Assembly (NCBI GenBank): GCA_022361135.1
Contig: JAKSBM010000741.1
Span: 1-12,902, forward strand
Source: Desulfobacterales bacterium
GTDB lineage: Bacteria > Desulfobacterota > Desulfobacteria > Desulfobacterales > Desulfobacteraceae
Direction: 5' to 3'
DNA length: 12,902 nt
A program made the position numbers and the translations under genes. The notes beneath the pieces were generated by a model. The model was not told the origin of the DNA and ran no database searches. It saw only the letters and a list, made by a program, of their open reading frames with translations. Position 1 is the stretch's first letter. Each line of letters begins with the position of its first letter. This document shows positions 7,241 to 12,902 of the stretch, piece after piece.

Positions 7241-7305
7241 AAAAATGACCTTTTGGTTGTGTAAATGACTATAGGTCATATTAATGCCTTGTGGTTCTGT
7301 GTCAA
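7241..7305 (-). promoter_or_regulatory. promoter and candidate operator of the DUF169 gene
   Basis: On the minus strand, a perfect TTGACA (7300-7305) is 16 bases from TAATAT (7278-7283), a good sigma70-type promoter. Directly over the predicted start site is the dyad ATGAC-N5-GTCAT (7265-7279). A further ATGACC box lies at 7245-7250 within AAAAATGACC. The outer ATGACC/GGTCAT pair spans 35 bases. Sites covering the -10 and start point usually serve repressors. The regulator is not known; the TetR protein encoded in the window is a candidate. Confidence 0.55.
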
Positions 7306-7402
7306 GGGTGATGCCGGTGAAATGGGTTCCCCCATTCCGGTCATAGGGTTTTAATTCTTTTCATTGTGCGAGGGATCCTTCTGTGAAACGCGGGGTTAGA
7401 CC

Positions 7403-7430
7403 TTTACAATCCCGGCTTAACCCTTATAAT
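7403..7430 (+). promoter_or_regulatory. sigma70-type promoter for hslO
   Basis: TTTACA (7403-7408), a 16-base spacer and a perfect TATAAT (7425-7430) point toward hslO, giving a leader of about 65 bases. GGGTTA (7393-7398) and TAACCC (7418-7423) form an inverted repeat around the -35 and might be an operator. No heat-shock sigma32-type promoter was recognised. Confidence 0.55.
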
Positions 7431-7501
7431 AGCTTCACCGCAGATTCCATCGCAGGGATTTTGGGAATCCGGTAACCATAAACCCAAAGAAAACCAGAAA
7501 A

Positions 7502-8428
7502 ATGATTAAAAAAGATATTTTTGAACGGGATATCAAGGCCCAGTTTAAAGCCGCGGCCAAGGATCGCCTGTATCGCTTCATCATGGCCGACGGCATGATG
7601 AAAGGTGCCGTGGTCCATGCCACCCGGATGATTAAGGAAATGCAGGCCAACCACAACCTGGGGGCCGTGGAAACCCTGGTCCTGGGCCAGGCATATATCG
7701 CCGCCGCCCTCATGAGCTCCAGCCTCAAGGGGAAGAATGATCGCTTGAGTCTGAGCGTCCAATGCTCCGGCCCCATCAAGGGATTGGATGTGGATGCCAA
7801 TGTCTTCGGCGAAATCAGGGGCTATCTCAAGGTGCCCCGCATCGAGGTGGAAAAAGCTGAGCAGGTGCGCTCCCTGAGTTCTTTGTTTGGCGCCGGTTTC
7901 ATCACTGTGACCAAGTATCTGGAAGATGCCAAAACCCCCTATTCCGGACAGGTGGAACTGGCCTACGGCAGCATCGCCGAGGATCTGGCCCACTATTATC
8001 TTACCTCGGAACAGATCCCCACGGGATTCAAACTCTCCGTGGCCTTTGACGAAAATGAACAGGTGGTGGGAGCCGGCGGTGTTTTCCTCCAGGCCATGCC
8101 CGGTGTGGACCCCGATCAGGTGGCCCAGGCCGAAGCCCTGATCCAGTCCATGGATTCCCTGGGCCAGACCTTTGCCGACGGAAAGAAACCCCAGGCGATT
8201 GTGGAAGAGGTCTTTGCCGATCTTGACCCCCAAATGCTCAAGGACAATCGCATTGAGTTCTTCTGTCGGTGTACCCAGGAACGCATGGAAGGATACCTCA
8301 AGGGACTGGCCCCGGAGGATCGTAAGGACATTGCTGAAAACGGTCCTTTTCCCCTGGAATTGCGCTGCCACCATTGTAATACGGTTTATCGTTTCACCCA
8401 GGAGGCCATCAAGGAACTTCTGGCATAA
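7502..8428 (+). CDS. hslO: Hsp33 redox-regulated holdase chaperone
   Basis: A 308-residue cytoplasmic chaperone of the Hsp33 family, activated by oxidation plus unfolding so that it prevents aggregation under oxidative stress. The N-terminal domain shows the usual pattern, with GAVVHATRMIKEMQ and LGQAYIAAALMSSSLKG. The C-terminal redox switch has all four zinc cysteines: C255 and C257 (CRC) and C289 and C292 (CHHC). This matches the CxC...CxxC arrangement, with a spacing of about 31 residues. The ATG at 7502 has only a weak purine-rich ribosome site (AAAGAAAACCAG) but fits the family N terminus. It is preceded by a good promoter at 7403-7430. The next gene on the strand encodes a cysteine/histidine-rich small protein. 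A redox-stress role for Hsp33 suits an anaerobe meeting oxygen. Confidence 0.97.
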   Translation: MIKKDIFERDIKAQFKAAAKDRLYRFIMADGMMKGAVVHATRMIKEMQANHNLGAVETLVLGQAYIAAALMSSSLKGKNDRLSLSVQCSGPIKGLDVDANVFGEIRGYLKVPRIEVEKAEQVRSLSSLFGAGFITVTKYLEDAKTPYSGQVELAYGSIAEDLAHYYLTSEQIPTGFKLSVAFDENEQVVGAGGVFLQAMPGVDPDQVAQAEALIQSMDSLGQTFADGKKPQAIVEEVFADLDPQMLKDNRIEFFCRCTQERMEGYLKGLAPEDRKDIAENGPFPLELRCHHCNTVYRFTQEAIKELLA

Positions 8429-8443
8429 AAAAATGAGTTTTCC

Positions 8444-8521
8444 TTGCAAAGGATAAGGAATTCAGTATAAAAAATCCCATGGAATCCTGATAGTTACTTC
8501 ATAGCCGTATTGAAGCTATGA
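8444..8521 (+). promoter_or_regulatory. promoter and dyad ahead of the polyhistidine protein
   Basis: TTGCAA (8444-8449), a 16-base spacer and TATAAA (8466-8471) form a plausible promoter just after the hslO stop. The -35 is inside a small dyad, TCCTT-GCA-AAGGA (8441-8453). Further down, TCATAGC-N9-GCTATGA (8499-8505 and 8515-8521) is a perfect 7-bp inverted repeat in the predicted leader; it could be an operator or an RNA hairpin. There is no U-tract, so it is not an hslO terminator. Confidence 0.45.
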
Positions 8522-8569
8522 TGCCTATGGGACATTGGCGTGAAATCCGAAATGAAAAGGTTTGTGACC

Positions 8570-8872
8570 ATGTGTAACCATTGTGACGACCATAGCCATC
8601 ATCACCATCACCACCCGGAAATTGTTCAGCTCATGCCGGTTCAGAACCATCTGTATGCGGTCTATCAAACCCCGGAACCCTTGCCCTTTGCCACGGTGAA
8701 ATCCGATGGTCTGTGTCTGGTTCCGGTGTTGTTCATGGGATTGATCCACCACGGGGAAAAATCCATGGTGGAAGGGTTTTTTGCCTCAACATCCGTTCAA
8801 TCCTGTGAAGATATTGAAGGCTTCAAGGGCTATGCAGCTTCCCTTGAAGATGCTCAAGTTCTGTATTCTTAA
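8570..8872 (+). CDS. small protein with CxxC and polyhistidine N terminus, function unknown
   Basis: I do not recognise the family. The preferred product has 100 residues and begins MCNHCDDHSHHHHHHPE: a CxxC pair (C2, C5), two aspartates and eight histidines in the first 15 residues, a dense metal-binding-like tag. The histidines use both CAT and CAC codons, so it is not a simple DNA repeat. The rest (about 17-100) is an ordinary mixed sequence with two more cysteines (C49, C79) and no signal peptide or membrane segment, so a compact cytoplasmic domain is plausible. The frame is open back to a GTG at 8540, but the ATG at 8570 is chosen because AAAAGG lies nine bases upstream; a 110-residue form is the alternative. 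It sits between hslO and iorA. Nickel, zinc or iron handling, or an artefact-free natural His tag, are guesses. Confidence 0.7.
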   Translation: MCNHCDDHSHHHHHHPEIVQLMPVQNHLYAVYQTPEPLPFATVKSDGLCLVPVLFMGLIHHGEKSMVEGFFASTSVQSCEDIEGFKGYAASLEDAQVLYS

Positions 8873-8918
8873 GGAATCATCAGACAGGATCGCCAACACC
8901 GAATCTTAAGGAGGACCA

Positions 8919-10772
8919 ATGCACAAACTACTAAAGGACAGCCCGGGTGAACGCGTTATGCTCCTGGGGAATGAAGCCATTGCCCGGGGAGCCATTGAAG
9001 CCGGCGTGGCCTTTGCCACCACCTACCCCGGTACCCCCTCGTCGGAGATCTCCCTGAACCTCTTCCAGATGTCCCAGGAATCTGATCTTTATTTTGAATA
9101 TTCCACCAATGAAAAGGTGGCCCTGGAAGTGGCGGCTGCCGCAGCCAACTCCGGGTTGCGGACCTTTGGCATGATGAAGCATGTGGGGCTGAATGTGGCG
9201 GCCGATCCCTTGATGACCCTGGCCTATGTGGGGGTTACCGCCGGCATGGTTATCCTCACCGCCGACGATCCGGCCATGTTCTCCAGCCAGAACGAGCAGG
9301 ACAACCGCTACTATGCCAAGTTCGGGAACCTGCCCATGCTTGAGCCCTCCTCCGTGGCCGAAGCCAAGGATATGATCAAGGAAGCCTTTGAGCTGTCCGA
9401 AGCCCTGAAACAGCCGGTGCTCCTGCGGACCACCACCCGGATCAACCACTCCAATGCCTTTGTCACCTTCGGGGATATGAAAGCCCGGATGACCCAGGGT
9501 AAATTCATCCGGGATCCCCACCGTTGCGTCACCGTACCTGCGGTATCCCGGGGCCTGCACGTCAAGCTGCTGGAAAAAATGGAAAAGGCCGGGGAACTGG
9601 CACAGGGTTCTGAATTCAACTTTACACAGGGCCAGGGAACCCTGGGCATCATCGCCAACGGGGTCTCCTTCCACTATGCCGAGGATGCGGTAAGGGATCT
9701 GGGCATTGAAGCCAACAGCCGGATCCTTCGCCTGGGCTTCACCAATCCCATGCCCCGGGCCAAGATTGTTGACTTCCTCAATGCCTGTGAAAAGGTTCTG
9801 GTCATTGAAGAGGGCGAACCCTTCATGGAAGAAGCGGTCAAGGCCATTGCCCAGGAAGCCGGTCTGACCCTGCCCATCCAGGGAAAATCCCCGGAACTCT
9901 TCAGCCGCCTTTTTGAATATGATCCCGGCATGGTCCGGGAAAAAATGGCCCAATGCTTTGGGGTGGATTATGAAAAGAAGGTCCCCGTGGACACCTCGGA
10001 TGTGCCCCCCATCCCCATGCGGCCGCCCAACCTTTGTTCCGGTTGTTCCCACCGGGCCACCTTCTACGAGATCAAGAAGGCTGCCGAGGGCATGGATGTG
10101 GTCTGCCCCACGGACATTGGGTGCTACACCCTGGGATTCCTGCCCCCCCTGAACTCCGGTGACTTTGTCATCTGCATGGGCTCTTCGGTATCCTCCTCCT
10201 GTGGTTTCGGACAGGCCACGGACCAGAAGGTCGTCTCCTTTGTAGGGGACTCCACATTCTTCCATTCCGGCATCACCGGCCTGGTGAACGCCGTGTTCAA
10301 CAACCATAATTTCACCCTGGTTATCCTGGAGAACGACACCACGGCAATGACCGGTCACCAGCCCCACCCCGGCGTGGACATGGACCGCATGGGCCTGAAG
10401 GGCTATGGTCGGGTCAACATCGAACAGGTGGTTCGGGCCCTGGGGGTTGAACATGTTTCCGTGATCAAACCCTTTAAGGTGCAGAAGAGCGTGGACGTGA
10501 TCAAAGAAGCCCTGGAATACCAAGGCGTCTCCGTTATCATTTCCCAGGAACCCTGTGCCCTTTACGCCAAGAGTCTGAAATTGAAAAAGGCCCGTCCCTT
10601 CATGGTCTCCGACAAATGTCAGAACCACCGGGATTGTCTCAACACCATTGCCTGTCCCTCCTTTTTCCTGGGGGACGACGGTAAGCCGGCCATTGATGCC
10701 GACACCTGTGTGGGATGTGCGGTCTGTGCCCAGATCTGTCCGGAAAACGCCATCCGGCCCTTAAAACGATAA
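8919..10772 (+). CDS. iorA: indolepyruvate ferredoxin oxidoreductase, alpha subunit
   Basis: With IorB it oxidatively decarboxylates aryl pyruvates (indolepyruvate, phenylpyruvate, hydroxyphenylpyruvate) to aryl acetyl-CoA, passing electrons to ferredoxin; run in reverse it can help make aromatic amino acids from aryl acetates. The 617-residue length is normal. Seen: the pyrimidine domain with TTYPGTPSSEI (34-44); CSGCSHR (373-379); the thiamine diphosphate site GDSTFFHSG (443-451) with NN (461-462) and LEND (470-473); and a C-terminal iron-sulfur region. The second cluster motif is complete (C597, C600, C603, C607). The first reads CxxHxxCxxxxxCP (C567, H570, C573, C579), with histidine where family members usually have cysteine. 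AAGGAGG lies just before the ATG. iorB follows 19 bases downstream. Confidence 0.97.
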   Translation: MHKLLKDSPGERVMLLGNEAIARGAIEAGVAFATTYPGTPSSEISLNLFQMSQESDLYFEYSTNEKVALEVAAAAANSGLRTFGMMKHVGLNVAADPLMTLAYVGVTAGMVILTADDPAMFSSQNEQDNRYYAKFGNLPMLEPSSVAEAKDMIKEAFELSEALKQPVLLRTTTRINHSNAFVTFGDMKARMTQGKFIRDPHRCVTVPAVSRGLHVKLLEKMEKAGELAQGSEFNFTQGQGTLGIIANGVSFHYAEDAVRDLGIEANSRILRLGFTNPMPRAKIVDFLNACEKVLVIEEGEPFMEEAVKAIAQEAGLTLPIQGKSPELFSRLFEYDPGMVREKMAQCFGVDYEKKVPVDTSDVPPIPMRPPNLCSGCSHRATFYEIKKAAEGMDVVCPTDIGCYTLGFLPPLNSGDFVICMGSSVSSSCGFGQATDQKVVSFVGDSTFFHSGITGLVNAVFNNHNFTLVILENDTTAMTGHQPHPGVDMDRMGLKGYGRVNIEQVVRALGVEHVSVIKPFKVQKSVDVIKEALEYQGVSVIISQEPCALYAKSLKLKKARPFMVSDKCQNHRDCLNTIACPSFFLGDDGKPAIDADTCVGCAVCAQICPENAIRPLKR

Positions 10773-10791
10773 AGAGCGAGGACGAAAGAAT

Positions 10792-11379
10792 ATGGAAACG
10801 ACGAGATTGATTATTGTAGCAGTTGGGGGACAGGGCAATCTTCTGGCGTCCAAGGTGCTGGGAGAGGCGGCTCTGATTGAAGGGGTACCCGTTCGCATGA
10901 GTGAAATCCACGGCATGGCCCAGCGGGGCGGTGTGGTGGAATCGGCCATTGTCTTCGGGGATGCCACAAGCTCCATTATTTCCGATGGGGAAGCCGACAT
11001 CCTTTTGGGCTTTGAACCCGCCGAAACTCTGCGGGCCCTGAATCGCTGTTCCAAGGATACCCAGGTCATCACCAACACGGCTACCCTGCCGCCCTTCACC
11101 GTATCCATCGGCCAGGGGGAATACCCGGACGTGGAAAAGGTCAAGGAATTGATCACGGCCAAGACCGCCGGTCTGGTCTGCCTGGATGCCATGAAACTGG
11201 CCAAGGAAGCCGGCAGCCCCATGAGTGTGAACATTGTGCTTCTGGGGGCCCTCATCCGCACCGGAGCCCTGGGTTTTTCCAAGGAATCCATGCTGGAAGC
11301 CATTAAAAGACGGGTGAAACCCGCCTTCCTGGACATGAACCTTGCGGCCTTCGAGCTGGGCTGGGAAGCCGCTGCTTAA
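10792..11379 (+). CDS. iorB: indolepyruvate ferredoxin oxidoreductase, beta subunit
   Basis: A 195-residue gamma-type domain subunit that pairs with IorA; it belongs to the pyruvate ferredoxin/flavodoxin oxidoreductase catalytic family. The N-terminal motif VGGQGNLLASKVL (11-23) and SEIHGMAQRGGVV (37-49) are the diagnostic features of IorB. The length matches the stand-alone form of about 190-200 residues. GAGGA upstream of the ATG serves as ribosome site, and the 19-base gap to iorA indicates co-transcription. Two strong hairpins follow before aroQ, so the amounts of IorAB and of the downstream products may differ. There is no iron-sulfur motif in this subunit, as expected. Confidence 0.96.
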   Translation: METTRLIIVAVGGQGNLLASKVLGEAALIEGVPVRMSEIHGMAQRGGVVESAIVFGDATSSIISDGEADILLGFEPAETLRALNRCSKDTQVITNTATLPPFTVSIGQGEYPDVEKVKELITAKTAGLVCLDAMKLAKEAGSPMSVNIVLLGALIRTGALGFSKESMLEAIKRRVKPAFLDMNLAAFELGWEAAA

Positions 11380-11388
11380 GAGTTACAG

Positions 11389-11408
11389 ATCCGCCGGTGT
11401 CGGCGGAT
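11389..11408. other. hairpin 1 between iorB and aroQ
   Basis: ATCCGCCG-GTGT-CGGCGGAT is a perfect 8-bp stem with a 4-base loop, starting nine bases after the iorB stop. The following bases are TGATCCATTTAT, not a U-run, so an intrinsic terminator is unlikely or weak. A processing or 3'-end protecting role is possible. Confidence 0.6.
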
Positions 11409-11423
11409 TGATCCATTTATACC

Positions 11424-11448
11424 GGGCCTGCCCATTCCGGGCAGGCCC
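11424..11448. other. hairpin 2 between iorB and aroQ
   Basis: GGGCCTGCCC-ATTCC-GGGCAGGCCC is a perfect 10-bp GC-rich stem with a 5-base loop. It ends shortly before the aroQ ribosome site (AAGGCGGA at about 11456-11463). It lacks a U-tract. Together with hairpin 1 it could dampen or time transcription into aroQ-mqnB or stabilise the iorAB message. Confidence 0.6.
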
Positions 11449-11468
11449 ATTGCACAAGGCGGAAAACC

Positions 11469-11918
11469 ATGTCTCCATCCCCTGAAATTTTTGTCATCAA
11501 CGGCCCCAACCTCAATATGCTGGGGAAACGGGAGCCCGAAGTCTACGGGTCCAAAACCCTGGACGAAATCAACCTGGACCTCACGGCCCAGGCCCATGCC
11601 CTGGGGATGGCCATCTATTTTTTCCAGTCCAACCACGAAGGGGCCATTGTGGACCGGATCCAGGATATCTTCACCCAGGATCCCGCCGGCCTCATCATCA
11701 ACCCCGCCGCCCTGACCCACACCAGCGTGGCCCTGCGGGACGCCTTGCTCCTGCTTTCCTGCCCCATTGTGGAAGTCCATCTTTCCAATATTTACAAGCG
11801 GGAAGCCTTCCGCCATAAATCCCTGGTTTCCGATGTGGCCATGGGGCAGATGGCCGGATTCGGCGCTTTGGGCTATGAATTGGCCCTCACCGCCCTTCAC
11901 CGCCACATCCAAGGATAG
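11469..11918 (+). CDS. aroQ: type II 3-dehydroquinate dehydratase
   Basis: This enzyme converts 3-dehydroquinate to 3-dehydroshikimate, the third step of the shikimate pathway to chorismate; it works as a dodecamer in the cytoplasm. The 149-residue length is typical. Family motifs in order: NGPNLNMLGKREPEVYG (11-27) with the lid arginine R21 and catalytic tyrosine Y26; QSNHEG (53-58); NPAALTHTSVALRDA (78-92) with N78 for substrate binding; and EVHLSNIYKREAFRHKS (102-118) with the catalytic H104 and R115. AAGGCGGA precedes the ATG. The mqnB start is only two bases past its stop, so the two are translationally close. Confidence 0.97.
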   Translation: MSPSPEIFVINGPNLNMLGKREPEVYGSKTLDEINLDLTAQAHALGMAIYFFQSNHEGAIVDRIQDIFTQDPAGLIINPAALTHTSVALRDALLLLSCPIVEVHLSNIYKREAFRHKSLVSDVAMGQMAGFGALGYELALTALHRHIQG

Positions 11919-11920
11919 AC

Positions 11921-12649
11921 ATGGACCGTGGCCGTCCCCTGATCCTCTGCGCCACAGCCATGGAATTGGCTCCCTTTCTGGAGGCCCATCCGGCCCAGGA
12001 CGTTCCCCATCCCCAATTTCCCGGAAGCCCCATCCATTTGGAATTGGAACAGGCACCGGTGGATATCCTCATCACCGGACCGGGCATGGCCAACACCCTC
12101 CACGGCCTCACCGCATTTTTATCCCTGGACCGCCCCCGCCCCAGCACGATTTTTAACCTGGGCATTGCCGGAGCATTCGAATCCAACCTCGCATCCGGGG
12201 AGCTGGTCATGGCTACAGAAGTCATTGATGCCCACACCGGCGTCACCAAAGACCGCCTTCCCCATGCCCCCCTTCCATTCGACCTGATCCCCGGCCATGG
12301 GGAAAGCCGCCAGGGACACTATCCCCTGGATGCAACACAGATAAAACACTGGGCCGCCGCCTTCAAAGACCATGGACTGCCAGTCCGGGTGGGCCCCCTT
12401 TTGACCGTATCCGCCATCACCGGCACCCCGGCACATGCTCACACTCTCCACCAGGCCCACGCCCCCCTGGCCGAAGCCATGGAAGGCGCCGCCGGCGCCC
12501 ACATCGCCGCCCTTTACCACCTTCCCTTCATGGAAATCCGAAGCATCTCAAACCCCGCCGGTGTCCGGGATAAAAGCCAATGGAATATTCCCTTGGCCTG
12601 CCGGAGCCTGGCAAAGGCCGGAGAAGTCATTGTTTGTCACTACGAATAA
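11921..12649 (+). CDS. mqnB: futalosine hydrolase (MqnB)
   Basis: This enzyme hydrolyses futalosine, releasing hypoxanthine and dehypoxanthine futalosine, in the futalosine route to menaquinone, which begins from chorismate. The 242-residue protein has the nucleoside phosphorylase-type fold. Seen: an N-terminal strand LILCATAMEL (7-16), TGPGMANT (52-59), LGIAGAF (80-86), SGELV (92-96), and the diagnostic C-terminal AMEGAAGAHIAALY (186-199) plus MEIRSISNPAGVRD (204-217), with the MEG purine/ribose-binding glutamate and the likely catalytic Asp217. The ATG follows the aroQ stop by two bases, and its ribosome site (AAGGAT) overlaps the end of aroQ, showing coupling. MTA/SAH nucleosidases are related, but the SNPAG-RDKSQW stretch fits MqnB better. 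Confidence 0.93.
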   Translation: MDRGRPLILCATAMELAPFLEAHPAQDVPHPQFPGSPIHLELEQAPVDILITGPGMANTLHGLTAFLSLDRPRPSTIFNLGIAGAFESNLASGELVMATEVIDAHTGVTKDRLPHAPLPFDLIPGHGESRQGHYPLDATQIKHWAAAFKDHGLPVRVGPLLTVSAITGTPAHAHTLHQAHAPLAEAMEGAAGAHIAALYHLPFMEIRSISNPAGVRDKSQWNIPLACRSLAKAGEVIVCHYE

Positions 12650-12902
12650 ATTGTATAAATTGTTTTTTTGCAGGAAGTAATTTTATAGGGCATAAAATTG
12701 ATTGTTGCCTTTTCCAATTGAGGATGCTTTATCTTCAATTTAATCGATTTCCGTCCAACCTGTCTTCATTTGGTTGGATATCATTAAAATTGTCATGATA
12801 CCCAGTAAGCTATTCAAAAATAAAAAGATAAACAGACCTGTTCATCATATTTTTGGCTTCAATCGGATGATATTAAAATGAAAGAACCAGATTATAAAAG
12901 AC
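12650..12902. other. AT-rich non-coding tail with several small inverted repeats
   Basis: No convincing gene is seen after mqnB, and composition turns clearly AT-rich. Four dyads were read: AATTTTAT-N5-ATAAAATT (12679-12699); AATTGAGG/CTTCAATT with one mismatch (12716-12740); TCCAACC-N11-GGTTGGA (12754-12778); and TATCAT-N10-ATGATA (12779-12800), directly adjoining the third. A T-run lies at about 12662-12668, without a GC stem before it. An ATG at 12878 opens eight codons to the window edge, too little to call a gene. Confidence 0.6.

Noticed and set aside
7424..8449. 341-codon minus-strand frame opposite hslO
   Set aside because: A mirror of the Hsp33 coding sequence, which has its full four-cysteine switch; composition is atypical for a protein.
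8582..8617. Histidine codon run as an engineered tag, CRISPR or simple repeat
   Set aside because: CAT and CAC codons are mixed with an AGC, within a native gene context; there is no repeat-spacer structure and no vector sequence.
8931..10628. 565-codon minus-strand frame opposite iorA
   Set aside because: A Gly/His-rich translation mirroring the codon use of iorA; no start signal and no domain.
11389..11448. Calling the two iorB-aroQ hairpins intrinsic terminators
   Set aside because: Neither is followed by a run of T residues on the plus strand.
12878..12902. Start of a further gene at the right edge
   Set aside because: Only eight codons are visible and no good ribosome site precedes the ATG.

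Overview
The window looks like chromosomal DNA from an anaerobic, Gram-negative deltaproteobacterium (Desulfobacterota), probably a Desulfobacteraceae-type sulfate reducer. This is inferred from gene content. LpxC shows a lipid A outer membrane. IorAB (indolepyruvate:ferredoxin oxidoreductase) is typical of anaerobes. MqnB shows the futalosine route to menaquinone. An lpxC - DUF4390 - NtrY-like kinase order also fits that group. No rRNA, tRNA, CRISPR array, transposase or phage gene was seen. The window is densely coding, with good ribosome binding sites at most starts, and most of it looks like ordinary core genome.

Region 1 (1-2075, minus strand): a promoter at 2047-2075 precedes lpxC. Then come a secreted or periplasmic DUF4390 protein and the N-terminal membrane part of an NtrY-like sensor histidine kinase that runs off the left edge. 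Region 2 (2100-3931, plus): an SDR oxidoreductase is followed 14 bases later by a LysR-type regulator. The leader holds a perfect dyad with LysR-box geometry, which suggests an autoregulated pair. Region 3 (3901-4582, minus): a TetR-family regulator overlaps the LysR gene tail to tail. Region 4 (4697-6232, plus): comM/yifB, a Mg-chelatase-like AAA+ ATPase.

Region 5 (6376-7305, minus): a cysteine-rich DUF169 (COG2043) protein has a good sigma70-like promoter and TGAC boxes like those in front of the tetR gene. A 12-bp perfect inverted repeat sits just after its stop codon. Region 6 (7403-12649, plus): hslO (Hsp33), then a 100-residue protein with a natural CxxC/polyhistidine N terminus, then the tight run iorA-iorB-aroQ-mqnB. 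These four genes share an aromatic/chorismate theme: IorAB handles aryl pyruvates, AroQ makes chorismate precursor, and MqnB uses a chorismate-derived intermediate for menaquinone. Two strong hairpins without U-tracts separate iorB from aroQ. Region 7 (12650-12902): an AT-rich non-coding tail full of small inverted repeats.

I did not find a convincing new multi-gene system. The leads most worth checking are the shared TGAC boxes (tetR and DUF169), the polyhistidine mini-protein, the Cys-to-His change in the first IorA cluster motif, and the structured non-coding stretches.
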